A stretch of DNA of 64,000 bases from NCBI RefSeq assembly GCF_900103225.1, contig NZ_FNJH01000006.1:1-64000 (forward strand), written 5' to 3'. This document shows, piece after piece, positions 15,775-26,041 of this stretch. A program made the position numbers and the translations under genes. Every line of letters begins with the position of its first letter. Position 1 is the stretch's first letter. Under the pieces are notes generated by a model. It had not been told where the DNA came from, made no database searches, and worked only from the letters and a program-made list of their open reading frames with translations. This DNA is from Pseudomonas congelans (GTDB taxonomy: Bacteria > Pseudomonadota > Gammaproteobacteria > Pseudomonadales > Pseudomonadaceae).

Positions 15775-16245
15775 ATGCCAAGAAGACGCGTAGCAGCCAA
15801 GCGCGAAGTGCTTGACGATCCAAAATACGGCAGCCAGATTTTGGCCAAGTTCATGAACCACGTAATGGAAAGCGGCAAGAAAGCCGTTGCCGAGCGTATC
15901 GTTTATGGCGCGCTGGAAAAGGTTAAAGAACGTAAGAACAGCGACCCCCTGGAAATCTTCGAGAAAGCTCTCGACGCCATCGCTCCGCTGGTCGAAGTAA
16001 AGTCGCGCCGTGTAGGCGGTGCTACTTACCAGGTTCCTGTCGAAGTTCGTCCGTCCCGTCGTAATGCTCTGGCAATGCGTTGGCTGGTAGACTTCGCGCG
16101 CAAGCGCGGTGAGAAGTCAATGGCGCTGCGTTTGGCTGGCGAACTGCTGGACGCCGCCGAAGGTAAAGGTGCTGCGGTCAAGAAGCGTGAAGACGTGCAC
16201 CGTATGGCTGAGGCCAACAAGGCTTTCTCGCACTACCGCTTCTAA
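15775..16245 (+). CDS. rpsG: 30S ribosomal protein S7
   Basis: S7 (156 residues) nucleates assembly of the 30S head and contacts E-site tRNA. The N-terminal [20 protein letters not shown] and the [19 protein letters not shown] hairpin are diagnostic. It lies in the str operon, 30 bases before fusA. In E. coli S7 is the feedback regulator of this operon. Confidence 0.98.
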
Positions 16246-16275
16246 TTTCAGCGTCACTAATTTTGCGAGGGCTTT

Positions 16276-18381
16276 ATGGCTCGTACTACTCCGATTGGCC
16301 GCTACCGTAACATTGGTATCGTCGCTCACGTGGATGCTGGTAAAACCACCACCACCGAGCGCGTCCTTTTTTACACCGGCAAAAGCCACAAAATGGGCGA
16401 GGTGCATGACGGCGCCGCGACCACGGACTGGATGGTTCAGGAGCAGGAGCGTGGTATTACCATTACTTCTGCTGCTATTACTGCCTTCTGGCAGGGTTCC
16501 GAGAAGCAACACAAAGACCAATACCGTTTCAACGTTATTGACACCCCGGGCCACGTTGACTTCACCATTGAAGTTGAGCGTTCCCTGCGTGTTCTCGACG
16601 GCGCGGTCGTTGTGTTCTGTGGTACTTCCGGCGTAGAGCCGCAGTCCGAAACCGTATGGCGTCAAGCCAACAAGTACGGTGTTCCACGTATCGTTTACGT
16701 GAACAAGATGGACCGTGCTGGTGCGAACTTTCTGCGCGTAATCGCTCAGATCAAGCAGCGTCTGGGTCACACCCCTGTGCCTATCCAGTTGGCCATTGGT
16801 GCCGAAGACAACTTCCAGGGTCAGATCGATCTGATGTCCATGGAAGCTGTTTACTGGAACGATGCCGACAAGGGTATGGTTCCACGTCGTGAGCCTATCC
16901 CTGCTGAACTGCAGGAACTGGCTGACGAGTGGCGCAGCAACATGGTCGAGGCTGCGGCCGAAGCCAGCGAAGAGCTGATGAACAAGTACCTTGAGGGTGA
17001 AGAGCTCACCAACGAGGAAATCAAGGCTGCTCTGCGTCAGCGTACTATCGCTGGTGAGATCGTTCTTGCTGTTTGCGGTTCTTCCTTCAAGAACAAGGGC
17101 GTTCCCCTGGTTCTCGACGCCGTGATCGACTACCTGCCGGCTCCAATCGATATTCCAGCTATCAAGGGTTCCGATCCTGATAACGAAGAAATCCTGATGG
17201 AGCGTCATGCAGACGACAACGAGCCGTTCTCGGCTCTGGCGTTCAAGATCGCTACCGACCCATTCGTGGGTACCTTGACTTTCGTCCGCGTTTACTCGGG
17301 CGTGTTGGCATCCGGCGACGGCGTGATCAACTCGGTCAAGGGCAAGAAAGAGCGTGTGGGTCGTATGGTGCAGATGCACGCAAACGCCCGCGAAGAGATC
17401 AAGGAAGTGCGCGCTGGTGACATCGCGGCCTTGATCGGCATGAAGGACGTCACCACTGGTGAGACCTTGTGCAACGCTGACAAGCCAATCATCCTGGTTC
17501 GTATGGACTTCCCGGAGCCGGTTATCTCGGTTGCCGTTGAGCCTAAAACTAAGGATGACCAGGAAAAAATGGGTATCGCACTGGGCAAGCTTGCTCAGGA
17601 AGACCCTTCTTTCCGCGTCAAGACTGATGAAGAGACTGGTCAAACGATCATCTCTGGCATGGGCGAGCTGCACCTGGACATCCTGGTTGACCGGATGCGC
17701 CGTGAGTTCAACGTCGAAGCCAACATCGGCAAGCCTCAGGTTTCCTATCGTGAGCGCATCACGAAGAACTGTGAAATCGAAGGCAAGTTCGTTCGTCAAT
17801 CCGGCGGTCGTGGCCAGTTCGGTCATTGCTGGATCCGTTTTGCGCCTGCTGACGAAGGTCAGGAAGGTCTGCAATTCGTAAACGAAGTGGTAGGTGGTGT
17901 TGTTCCCAAGGAATACATCCCGGCTATCCAGAAGGGCATCGAAGAGCAGATGAAGAACGGCGTTGTTGCCGGTTATCCGCTGATCGGCCTGAAGGCTACC
18001 GTGTTTGATGGTTCCTACCATGACGTCGACTCGAACGAGATGGCGTTTAAGGTGGCTGCTTCCATGGCGACCAAGCAACTGGCCCAGAAGGGCGGTGGTG
18101 AGCTGCTTGAGCCGATCATGGCGGTAGAGGTTGTTACGCCTGAAGACTATATGGGTGACGTGATGGGCGACCTTAACCGTCGTCGCGGCATGATCCTGGG
18201 TATGGAAGACACGGTGTCCGGCAAAGTAATTCGTGCCGAGGTTCCGTTGGGTGAGATGTTCGGTTATGCGACCGACGTTCGCTCCATGTCCCAAGGTCGC
18301 GCAAGCTACTCTATGGAATTCAAAAAATACAATACAGCTCCGTCGCACATCGTCGAAACTGTAACCAAAAAACAAGGCTGA
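16276..18381 (+). CDS. fusA: Elongation factor G
   Basis: EF-G (701 residues) drives ribosomal translocation and, with RRF, ribosome recycling. The GTPase motifs are G1 AHVDAGKTTTTE (about 17-28), G2 RGITITSA, G3 DTPGHVDF and G4 NKMD. The remaining domains have normal length, with the domain IV and V segments (VSYRERITKN, GYATDVRSMSQGRASY) present. It lies between rpsG and tuf in the str operon. Confidence 0.98.
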   Translation: MARTTPIGRYRNIGIVAHVDAGKTTTTERVLFYTGKSHKMGEVHDGAATTDWMVQEQERGITITSAAITAFWQGSEKQHKDQYRFNVIDTPGHVDFTIEVERSLRVLDGAVVVFCGTSGVEPQSETVWRQANKYGVPRIVYVNKMDRAGANFLRVIAQIKQRLGHTPVPIQLAIGAEDNFQGQIDLMSMEAVYWNDADKGMVPRREPIPAELQELADEWRSNMVEAAAEASEELMNKYLEGEELTNEEIKAALRQRTIAGEIVLAVCGSSFKNKGVPLVLDAVIDYLPAPIDIPAIKGSDPDNEEILMERHADDNEPFSALAFKIATDPFVGTLTFVRVYSGVLASGDGVINSVKGKKERVGRMVQMHANAREEIKEVRAGDIAALIGMKDVTTGETLCNADKPIILVRMDFPEPVISVAVEPKTKDDQEKMGIALGKLAQEDPSFRVKTDEETGQTIISGMGELHLDILVDRMRREFNVEANIGKPQVSYRERITKNCEIEGKFVRQSGGRGQFGHCWIRFAPADEGQEGLQFVNEVVGGVVPKEYIPAIQKGIEEQMKNGVVAGYPLIGLKATVFDGSYHDVDSNEMAFKVAASMATKQLAQKGGGELLEPIMAVEVVTPEDYMGDVMGDLNRRRGMILGMEDTVSGKVIRAEVPLGEMFGYATDVRSMSQGRASYSMEFKKYNTAPSHIVETVTKKQG

Positions 18382-18412
18382 TTCAGCGCCTTTAGGCTAG
18401 GAGTTATTTGTC

Positions 18413-19606
18413 GTGGCTAAAGAAAAATTTGATCGTTCCCTTCCGCACGTCAACGTTGGCACCATTGGTCACGTTGACCACGGTAAAACCACACTGACCG
18501 CTGCTCTGACTCGCGTCTGCTCCGAAGTTTTCGGTTCTGCTCGTGTCGAATTCGACAAGATCGATAGCGCTCCGGAAGAGAAAGCTCGCGGTATTACCAT
18601 TAACACTGCTCACGTCGAGTACAACTCGCTGATCCGTCACTACGCTCACGTTGACTGCCCAGGTCACGCTGACTATGTGAAGAACATGATCACCGGTGCT
18701 GCCCAGATGGATGGCGCTATCCTGGTTTGTTCGGCCGCTGATGGTCCGATGCCACAAACCCGTGAGCACATCCTGCTGTCCCGTCAGGTTGGCGTTCCGT
18801 ACATCGTGGTCTTCCTGAACAAGGCTGACCTGGTAGACGACGCTGAGCTGCTGGAACTGGTTGAGATGGAAGTGCGCGATCTGCTGAGCACTTACGACTT
18901 CCCGGGTGACGACACTCCAATCATCATCGGCTCTGCCCGTATGGCGTTGGAAGGCAAAGACGACAACGAGATGGGCACCACTGCCGTCAAGAAGTTGGTC
19001 GAAACTCTGGACAGCTACATCCCTCAGCCAGAGCGTGCTGTTGACAAGCCGTTCCTGATGCCAATCGAAGACGTATTCTCGATCTCCGGTCGCGGTACTG
19101 TTGTGACTGGTCGTGTTGAGCGCGGTATCGTCAAAGTCCAGGATCCACTGGAAATCGTTGGTCTGCGTGACACTACCGTCACTACCTGCACCGGCGTTGA
19201 AATGTTCCGCAAGCTGCTCGACGAAGGTCGTGCTGGCGAGAACTGCGGCGTTCTGCTGCGCGGCACCAAGCGTGACGACGTCGAGCGTGGCCAGGTTCTG
19301 GTCAAGCCAGGCACCGTTAAGCCGCACACTCAGTTCGAAGCAGAAATCTACGTTCTGAGCAAGGAAGAAGGCGGTCGTCACACTCCGTTCTTCAAAGGCT
19401 ACCGTCCACAGTTCTACTTCCGTACTACCGACGTAACTGGTAGCTGCGAACTGCCGGAAGGCGTAGAAATGGTTATGCCAGGTGATAACGTCAAAGTTTC
19501 CGTTACCCTGATCAAGCCAATCGCAATGGAAGATGGTCTGCGTTTCGCAATCCGTGAAGGCGGTCGTACCGTCGGCGCTGGCGTCGTAGCCAAAATCATC
19601 GCTTAA
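18413..19606 (+). CDS. tuf: Elongation factor Tu
   Basis: EF-Tu (397 residues) delivers aminoacyl-tRNA to the ribosome. The G motifs are GHVDHGKTTL, RGITINTAHVEY, DCPGHADYVKNM and NKADLVDD. Translation starts at GTG 18413. It closes the str operon and is followed by a strong terminator. It is the only tuf in this window; the position between tRNA-Thr and tRNA-Trp where P. aeruginosa carries a second copy is empty. Confidence 0.99.
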   Translation: MAKEKFDRSLPHVNVGTIGHVDHGKTTLTAALTRVCSEVFGSARVEFDKIDSAPEEKARGITINTAHVEYNSLIRHYAHVDCPGHADYVKNMITGAAQMDGAILVCSAADGPMPQTREHILLSRQVGVPYIVVFLNKADLVDDAELLELVEMEVRDLLSTYDFPGDDTPIIIGSARMALEGKDDNEMGTTAVKKLVETLDSYIPQPERAVDKPFLMPIEDVFSISGRGTVVTGRVERGIVKVQDPLEIVGLRDTTVTTCTGVEMFRKLLDEGRAGENCGVLLRGTKRDDVERGQVLVKPGTVKPHTQFEAEIYVLSKEEGGRHTPFFKGYRPQFYFRTTDVTGSCELPEGVEMVMPGDNVKVSVTLIKPIAMEDGLRFAIREGGRTVGAGVVAKIIA

Positions 19607-19624
19607 GCGTTGATTCCCAAAAAG

Positions 19625-19650
19625 AGCCCCCGCACTGCGGGGGCTTTTTT
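19625..19650 (+). terminator. Terminator after tuf
   Basis: The nine-bp stem AGCCCCCGC (19625-19633) / GCGGGGGCT (19637-19645) has a 3-nt loop and is followed by a T run. It ends the str operon just before the S10 operon promoter. Confidence 0.96.
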
Positions 19651-19656
19651 ATTGGG

Positions 19657-19685
19657 TTGACACCTTGTTAGGTCGTCTATAGAAT
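19657..19685 (+). promoter_or_regulatory. Sigma70 promoter of the S10 operon
   Basis: Consensus TTGACA (19657-19662) is 17 bases from TAGAAT (19680-19685). The start is expected near 19692, about 56 bases before rpsJ. It is one of the strongest promoters in the window. Confidence 0.88.
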
Positions 19686-19747
19686 TGCGCCTCCTTTTAA
19701 CGGGCGTATTGCGCTCGGTGGGAACAGCAATCTGGAGTCTGAATCCA

Positions 19748-20059
19748 ATGCAAAACCAGCAAATCCGTATCAGGTTGAAGGCTTTTGACCATCGCCTGAT
19801 CGACCAATCAACCCAGGAAATCGTGGAAACCGCGAAACGTACTGGTGCACAGGTGCGTGGTCCGATTCCACTGCCGACTCGTAAAGAGCGGTTCACCGTT
19901 CTGGTTTCTCCGCACGTCAACAAAGACGCGCGCGACCAGTATGAGATCCGTACTCACAAGCGTGTTCTGGACATTGTCCAGCCAACGGAAAAAACCGTTG
20001 ATGCGCTTATGAAGCTCGATCTTGCGGCCGGTGTGGAAGTTCAGATCAGCCTCGGCTAA
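19748..20059 (+). CDS. rpsJ: 30S ribosomal protein S10
   Basis: S10 (103 residues, also NusE) is a 30S head protein and a partner of NusB and NusG. The start MQNQQIRIRLKAFDHRLID is diagnostic. An in-frame start at 19685 overlaps the promoter, so the ATG at 19748 is chosen. It is the first gene of the S10 operon. Confidence 0.98.
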   Translation: MQNQQIRIRLKAFDHRLIDQSTQEIVETAKRTGAQVRGPIPLPTRKERFTVLVSPHVNKDARDQYEIRTHKRVLDIVQPTEKTVDALMKLDLAAGVEVQISLG

Positions 20060-20140
20060 GACTTGGGTCTTAGTCGTGTAACGCTCTGAAATGGGCGGCC
20101 ATAGCGGGTGAAAGCCCCGTACACTCATGAGGTTTACAAC

Positions 20141-20776
20141 ATGACTATTGGTGTAGTCGGTCGTAAATGCGGTATGACCCGTATTTTCACCGAAGAAGGT
20201 GTCTCCATTCCGGTCACGGTCATTGAGATCGAGCCGAATCGCGTCACTCAGTTCAAAACCGAAGAAACCGATGGCTATCGTGCAGTGCAAGTCACTGTCG
20301 GCGAGCGTCGCGCTTCGCGTGTTACAGCCGCTCAGGCTGGCCACTTCGCTAAAGCGAATGTTGCCGCCGGTCGTACCGTCATGGAATTCCGTCTTGAAGA
20401 AGGCGATTACCAGACTGGCGATCAGATCAACGCTGAAATCTTCGCCGCTGGTCAACTGGTTGATGTAACCGGTCAGTCCAAGGGTAAAGGCTTCCAGGGT
20501 ACGATCAAGCGTTGGAATTTCCGTGGTCAAGACAATACCCACGGTAACTCCGTCTCCCACCGCGTCCCAGGCTCTATCGGCCAGTGCCAGACTCCTGGTC
20601 GTGTATTCAAGGGCAAAAAAATGTCCGGTCATATGGGCGCTGAGCGCGTGACCGTGCAGTCCCTGGAAGTAGTGCGCGTGGACGCTGAACGCAATCTGTT
20701 GTTGGTCAAGGGTGCTGTTCCTGGCGCTACTGGCGGCAACCTGGTTGTACGTCCGGCAGCCAAGGCTCGCGGTTAA
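20141..20776 (+). CDS. rplC: 50S ribosomal protein L3
   Basis: L3 (211 residues) is an early assembly protein near the peptidyl-transferase centre. Key segments are MTIGVVGRKCGMTRIFTE at the start and the long loop with SHRVPGSIGQCQTPGRVFKG, whose conserved glutamine is the usual methylation site. The start at 20141 is preferred over an upstream in-frame codon. rplD follows after 12 bases. Confidence 0.98.
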   Translation: MTIGVVGRKCGMTRIFTEEGVSIPVTVIEIEPNRVTQFKTEETDGYRAVQVTVGERRASRVTAAQAGHFAKANVAAGRTVMEFRLEEGDYQTGDQINAEIFAAGQLVDVTGQSKGKGFQGTIKRWNFRGQDNTHGNSVSHRVPGSIGQCQTPGRVFKGKKMSGHMGAERVTVQSLEVVRVDAERNLLLVKGAVPGATGGNLVVRPAAKARG

Positions 20777-20788
20777 GGGGAAGCTGAC

Positions 20789-21391
20789 ATGCAATTAAAT
20801 GTAAATGACGCTCAGGCAATCGAAGTTTCCGAACTGACATTTGGCGGCGAATTCAACGAGACGCTGGTTCACCAGGCAGTCGTGGCCTACATGGCTGGCG
20901 GTCGTCAGGGTAGCAAGCAGCAAAAGACCCGTTCCGACGTTCGTGGTGGCGGTAAGCGCCCTTGGCGTCAGAAAGGTACTGGCCGTGCTCGTGCCGGTAC
21001 TATCCGTAGCCCAATCTGGCGTGGCGGCGGTACCACTTTCGCAGCTCGTCCTCAGGATCACACTCAGAAGCTCAACAAGAAGATGTATCGCGCTGCTCTG
21101 CGCTCCATCCTTGCTGAACTGGTTCGTACTGATCGTCTGGTCGTGGTTCAGGACTTCGCTGTTGAAGCACCGAAAACCAAAGATTTGCTGAACAAGCTGA
21201 CTGGCATGGGTCTGACTGACGTCTTGATCGTGTCTGACGCTGTTGACCAGAATCTGTACCTGGCTGCTCGTAACCTGCCGCACGTTGATGTACGTGACGT
21301 ACAAGGTTCCGATCCAGTTAGTCTGATCGCATACGACAAAGTGTTGATCACTGTGTCGGCCGTGAAGAAATTCGAGGAGCTGCTGGGATGA
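20789..21391 (+). CDS. rplD: 50S ribosomal protein L4
   Basis: L4 (200 residues) lines the peptide exit tunnel through its basic loop ([20 protein letters not shown], residues about 47-66). In E. coli it also represses the S10 operon. Its last codons overlap the rplW start by four bases (ATGA), indicating translational coupling. Confidence 0.98.
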
Positions 21392-21687
21392 ACCAGGAAC
21401 GCGTATTTAAAGTTCTGCTTGGCCCGCACGTTTCCGAGAAGGCTACGGTTCTTGCAGACAAAAAAGGTCAGTTCGTTTTCAAGGTTGCTACTGACGCAAC
21501 CAAGCTGGAAATCAAGAAGGCCGTCGAAAGCCTGTTCAGCGTGAAAGTAGAGCGTGTTACTACCCTGAATGTTCTGGGTAAGAGCAAGCGCACTGCTCGC
21601 GGTCTGGGCAAGCGTAATGACTGGAAGAAGGCAGTTATCTCCCTTCAGCCAGGCCAAGATCTCGATTTCAGCAGCAGTGCTGAGTAA
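21388..21687 (+). CDS. rplW: 50S ribosomal protein L23
   Basis: L23 (99 residues) lies at the tunnel exit and docks trigger factor and SRP. The [20 protein letters not shown] start and [17 protein letters not shown] loop are characteristic. It overlaps rplD by four bases and precedes rplB by 14. Confidence 0.98.
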
Positions 21688-21701
21688 GGAAGGGGTGCAT
21701 C

Positions 21702-22526
21702 ATGGCAATCGTTAAATGCAAACCGACTTCCCCTGGCCGCCGTTTTGTGGTCAAGGTGGTCAACCAGGAGCTGCATAAAGGCGCTCCTCACGCACCGCTG
21801 CTCGAGAAAAAATCGAAGTCTGGTGGTCGTAACAACAATGGTCGTATTACTACCCGTCATATCGGTGGTGGCCATAAACAGCATTATCGTCTGGTCGACT
21901 TCCGTCGCAACGACAAGGATGGCATCGCTGCCACCGTCGAGCGTATCGAATACGATCCAAACCGTACTGCTCACATTGCTCTGCTGCTTTACGCAGACGG
22001 CGAGCGCCGCTACATCATCGCCCCTAAAGGCGTGAGTGCTGGCGACCAGCTGATTGCAGGTGCTCTGGCACCAATCAAGCCGGGCAACGCTCTTCAACTG
22101 CGCAACATTCCAGTTGGTAGCACCGTACACGGCATCGAACTGAAGCCAGGTAAAGGCGCACAGATCGCTCGTTCCGCTGGTGCCTCGGCACAGCTGATCG
22201 CTCGTGAAGGTGTGTACGTGACCCTGCGTCTTCGCTCCGGTGAAATGCGTAAAGTACTGTCTGAATGCCGTGCAACGCTGGGCGAAGTCTCGAACTCCGA
22301 GCATAGCCTTCGTTCGCTGGGTAAAGCTGGTGCCAAACGCTGGCGTGGCGTTCGCCCAACCGTTCGTGGTGTTGCCATGAACCCGGTTGACCACCCACAT
22401 GGTGGTGGTGAAGGTCGTACCTCTGGTGGTCGTCATCCGGTATCGCCGTGGGGCTTCCCGACTAAGGGCGCGAAGACTCGTGGTAATAAGCGTACCGACA
22501 AAATGATCGTCCGTCGTCGCAAGTAA
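21702..22526 (+). CDS. rplB: 50S ribosomal protein L2
   Basis: L2 (274 residues) is a core 50S protein required for subunit joining and peptidyl transfer. It has the [17 protein letters not shown] segment and, near the C-terminus, [14 protein letters not shown] with the conserved functional histidine. The length is normal. Confidence 0.99.
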
Positions 22527-22542
22527 ATAGAGGGATACGACA

Positions 22543-22818
22543 GTGCCACGTTCTCTGAAAAAAGGTCCTTTTATTGATCTTCACCTACTGAAGAAGATCG
22601 AAGTGGCGGCGGAAAAGAACGATCGCAAACCAGTTAAGACCTGGTCGCGTCGTTCGATGATCCTGCCACAAATGGTCGGTTTGACCATTGCAGTGCATAA
22701 CGGTCGCCAGCATGTTCCAGTTCTCGTGAACGAAGACATGGTCGGCCATAAACTAGGCGAGTTTGCCGGTACCCGCACATATCGTGGGCACGTGGCAGAC
22801 AAGAAAGCCAAGCGTTAA
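22543..22818 (+). CDS. rpsS: 30S ribosomal protein S19
   Basis: S19 (91 residues) is in the 30S head, paired with S13. The start MPRSLKKGPFIDLHLLKKIE is read from a GTG at 22543, and the conserved GHKLGEFAGTRTYRGH signature is near the C-terminus. It lies in the S10 operon between rplB and rplV. Confidence 0.98.
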   Translation: MPRSLKKGPFIDLHLLKKIEVAAEKNDRKPVKTWSRRSMILPQMVGLTIAVHNGRQHVPVLVNEDMVGHKLGEFAGTRTYRGHVADKKAKR

Positions 22819-22831
22819 GGGGTAAGGAACG

Positions 22832-23164
22832 ATGGAAGTAGCCGCTAAGTTGTCGGGCGCTCGAATCTCCGCCCAGAAAGCCCGCTTGGTCGCCGACCAG
22901 ATCCGCGGGAAGAAGGTGGGCGAAGCGCTCAACCTGTTGGCTTTCAGCAGTAAGAAAGCCGCCGAGATCCTGAAGAAAGTGCTGGAGTCGGCTGTAGCCA
23001 ACGCCGAGCATAACGAAGGCGCAGACGTTGATGACCTCAAGGTCTCCACCGTTTTCGTCAACGAAGGGCGTTCGCTGAAGCGCATCATGCCACGTGCTAA
23101 AGGCCGTGCTGATCGCATCGTCAAGCGGTCTTGCCATATCACTGTCAAGGTTGCTGACAAGTAA
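22832..23164 (+). CDS. rplV: 50S ribosomal protein L22
   Basis: L22 (110 residues) has a long beta-hairpin that lines the exit tunnel ([20 protein letters not shown]). It also has the helical [20 protein letters not shown] start. The start at 22832 follows a GGTAAGGA site. It precedes rpsC. Confidence 0.98.
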
Positions 23165-23177
23165 CGGAGTCGAAGAG

Positions 23178-23864
23178 ATGGGTCAGAAAGTACATCCCAT
23201 TGGCATTCGCCTGGGAATCGTCAAGGAGCACACCTCCGTCTGGTACGCAGACGGTCGGACTTATGCGGACTATTTGTTCGCTGATCTGAAAGTGCGTGAG
23301 TACCTCCAAGACAAATTAAAAAGCGCGTCCGTCAGCCGTATCGATATCCATCGTCCGGCTCAGACAGCACGTATCACCATCCACACCGCTCGTCCAGGTA
23401 TCGTTATCGGGAAGAAGGGTGAAGATGTTGAGAAACTGCGTCAGGACCTGACCAAGCAAATGGGTGTGCCTGTGCACATCAATATCGAAGAGATCCGTAA
23501 GCCGGAGCTCGACGGTATGCTGGTTGCGCAGAGCGTAGCTCAGCAGCTGGAGCGTCGCGTAATGTTCCGTCGCGCTATGAAGCGCGCTGTTCAGAACGCC
23601 ATGCGCATTGGTGCCAAAGGCATCAAAATCCAAGTGAGCGGTCGTCTCGGCGGTGCTGAAATCGCACGTACTGAATGGTATCGCGAAGGTCGTGTGCCAC
23701 TGCACACCCTGCGTGCCGACATCGACTATGCCAACTACGAAGCTCACACCACTTACGGTGTGATCGGTGTAAAGGTTTGGATCTTCAAAGGCGAAGTAAT
23801 TGGTGGTCGCCAAGAAGAACTGAAACCACAAGCACCAGCGCCTCGTAAAAAAGCTGCTAAGTAA
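23178..23864 (+). CDS. rpsC: 30S ribosomal protein S3
   Basis: S3 (228 residues) forms part of the mRNA entry channel. It has the [18 protein letters not shown] start, a KH type II domain with the [11 protein letters not shown] loop (about 76-86), and a C-terminal domain with the [18 protein letters not shown] signature. The upstream in-frame extension lies inside rplV and is rejected in favour of the ATG at 23178. Confidence 0.98.
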
Positions 23865-23876
23865 GGGGTACGCCAA

Positions 23877-24290
23877 ATGTTGCAACCAAAGCGTACGAAG
23901 TTCCGCAAGCAGATGACCGGCCACAACCGTGGTCTGGCACTGCGCGGTAGCAAAGTCAGCTTCGGCGAGTTCGCGCTGAAGTCTGTTGCTCGTGGTCGTC
24001 TCACCGCTCGTCAGATCGAGTCAGCGCGTCGTGCTCTGACCCGTCACGTAAAACGTGGCGGCAAGATCTGGATCCGTGTGTTCCCGGACAAGCCTGTAAC
24101 CAAAAAGCCACTCGAAGTTCGGATGGGTAAAGGTAAGGGTAACGTGGAGTACTGGGTTGCCCAGATTCAGCCAGGCAAAGTCCTGTATGAAATCGAGGGT
24201 GTTACTGAAGAGCTGGCGCGTGAGGCTTTCGCCCTGGCTGCTGCAAAGCTGCCGCTCGCCACCTCCTTTGTTAAGCGGACGGTGATGTGA
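23877..24290 (+). CDS. rplP: 50S ribosomal protein L16
   Basis: L16 (137 residues) organises the A-site tRNA region. The start [20 protein letters not shown] and the [20 protein letters not shown] segment, with the arginine that is often hydroxylated in the family, are present. Its stop overlaps the rpmC ATG by one base. Confidence 0.98.
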
Positions 24291-24481
24291 TGAAAGCGAA
24301 TGAACTTCGTGAAAAATCAGCACAGCAGCTGAACGAGCAACTGCTCGGCCTGCTGCGCGACCAGTTCAATCTGCGTATGCAGAAAGCAACTGGCCAGTTG
24401 GGGCAGTCTCATCTGCTCTCGCAAGTTAAGCGTGACATCGCTCGCGTGAAAACTGTGCTCAACCAGCAGGCAGGTAAGTAA
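24290..24481 (+). CDS. rpmC: 50S ribosomal protein L29
   Basis: L29 (63 residues) is a small two-helix protein near the tunnel exit, next to L23. The sequence [19 protein letters not shown] and the [15 protein letters not shown] core are characteristic. A GTG one codon upstream is possible, but the ATG at 24290, overlapping the rplP stop, fits the family length. Confidence 0.97.
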
Positions 24482-24483
24482 TC

Positions 24484-24750
24484 ATGGCTGAAGCCGAAAA
24501 AACTGTCCGTACGCTGACTGGCCGTGTTGTCAGCGACAAGATGGACAAGACCATCACCGTTCTGATCGAGCGTCGCGTAAAGCACCCGATCTACGGTAAA
24601 TACGTTAAGCGTTCGACTAAGCTGCACGCGCACGACGAAACCAATCAATGCCATATCGGCGACAAGGTCACTATTCGTGAAACTCGTCCCGTAGCTAAGA
24701 CCAAGTCTTGGGCGTTGGTTGATATCCTCGAACGCGCTGTGGAAGTCTAA
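24484..24750 (+). CDS. rpsQ: 30S ribosomal protein S17
   Basis: S17 (88 residues) is an OB-fold primary 16S binder. TLTGRVVSDKMDKTITVLIE and the KLHAHDETNQCHIGDKVTI signature are intact. It is the last gene of the classic S10 operon, 23 bases before rplN; no terminator is seen between them, so S10 and spc transcription probably continues through. Confidence 0.98.
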   Translation: MAEAEKTVRTLTGRVVSDKMDKTITVLIERRVKHPIYGKYVKRSTKLHAHDETNQCHIGDKVTIRETRPVAKTKSWALVDILERAVEV

Positions 24751-24773
24751 GGGCTAGGGGTCGGAGAAATTAT

Positions 24774-25142
24774 ATGATTCAGACTCAATCCATGCTCGAT
24801 GTGGCCGATAACAGCGGCGCACGCCGCGTTATGTGCATCAAGGTGCTGGGTGGCTCCCATCGTCGTTACGCTGGTATCGGTGACATCATCAAAGTAACCG
24901 TCAAGGAAGCAATTCCTCGCGGCAAGGTGAAGAAAGGCCAGGTGATGACTGCTGTTGTAGTCCGCACTCGCCATGGTGTTCGTCGTGCAGACGGCTCCAT
25001 CATCCGCTTCGATGGCAACGCTGCTGTTCTTTTGAACAACAAGCAAGAGCCGATCGGTACCCGTATCTTTGGGCCAGTGACCCGTGAACTTCGTACTGAG
25101 AAGTTCATGAAGATCGTCTCGCTCGCCCCAGAAGTGCTCTAA
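24774..25142 (+). CDS. rplN: 50S ribosomal protein L14
   Basis: L14 (122 residues) forms an intersubunit bridge with 16S rRNA and is the site of RsfS action. The start MIQTQSMLDVADNSGARRVM and the RRADGSIIRFDGNAAVLLN segment are diagnostic. It is the first gene of the spc operon order. Confidence 0.98.
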   Translation: MIQTQSMLDVADNSGARRVMCIKVLGGSHRRYAGIGDIIKVTVKEAIPRGKVKKGQVMTAVVVRTRHGVRRADGSIIRFDGNAAVLLNNKQEPIGTRIFGPVTRELRTEKFMKIVSLAPEVL

Positions 25143-25153
25143 GGAGATCCGAC

Positions 25154-25468
25154 ATGCAAAAGATTCGTCGTGACGACGAGATCATCGTGATCGCCGGCAA
25201 AGACAAAGGTAAGCGCGGTAAGGTGCTCAAGGTTCTCGCTGACGACCGTTTGGTCGTTGGTGGGATCAACCTGGTGAAGCGTCATACCAAGCCAAACCCG
25301 ATGTCGGGCGTACAGGGCGGTATCGTCGAGAAAGAAGCGCCAATGCACGCTTCTAACGTCGCCATTTTCAACGGCGCAACCAACAAGGCTGACCGCGTTG
25401 GTTTCAAAGTTGAAGACGGCAAGAAAATTCGTGTCTTCAAGTCGACCCAAAAAGCGGTTGATGCTTGA
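25154..25468 (+). CDS. rplX: 50S ribosomal protein L24
   Basis: L24 (104 residues) is an assembly initiator at the tunnel exit. The KOW motif (DEIIVIAGKDKGKRGKVLKV) is near the N-terminus and is followed by the GGINLVKRHTKPN segment. It lies between rplN and rplE. Confidence 0.98.
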   Translation: MQKIRRDDEIIVIAGKDKGKRGKVLKVLADDRLVVGGINLVKRHTKPNPMSGVQGGIVEKEAPMHASNVAIFNGATNKADRVGFKVEDGKKIRVFKSTQKAVDA

Positions 25469-25488
25469 ACACTGCTAGGTAGAAGACC

Positions 25489-26028
25489 ATGGCACGACTA
25501 AAAGAGATTTACCGGAAGGAAATCGCTCCGAAACTTAAGGAAGAACTTAAGCTTTCGAACGTGATGGAAGTTCCGCGCGTTACCAAAATCACCCTGAACA
25601 TGGGTCTGGGCGAAGCGATCGGCGACAAAAAAGTCATCGAGCACGCTGTTGCTGACCTGGAAAAGATCACCGGTCAAAAAGTCGTTGTGACTTACGCTCG
25701 GAAATCCATCGCTGGCTTTAAAGTCCGCGAAGGTTGGCCGATCGGTGTCAAAGTGACTCTGCGCCGCGATCGTATGTACGAATTCCTGGATCGTCTGCTG
25801 TCGATCTCCCTGCCTCGGGTTCGCGACTTCCGCGGCCTGAATGCCAAGTCCTTCGATGGTCGTGGTAACTACAGCATGGGCGTAAAAGAGCAGATCATTT
25901 TCCCGGAAATCGACTACGACAAGATCGATGCTCTCCGCGGTCTGGACATTACCCTGACCACCACTGCCAAGAACGATGATGAAGGTCGCGCGCTGCTGCG
26001 TGCTTTCAAATTCCCGTTCCGCAACTGA
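25489..26028 (+). CDS. rplE: 50S ribosomal protein L5
   Basis: L5 (179 residues) binds 5S rRNA in the central protuberance. The [19 protein letters not shown] segment and the [21 protein letters not shown] loop are typical. In E. coli the S8 translational operator lies at the start of rplE; I did not model it here. rpsN follows after 13 bases. Confidence 0.98.
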
Positions 26029-26041
26029 TTGGAGTAGGAAA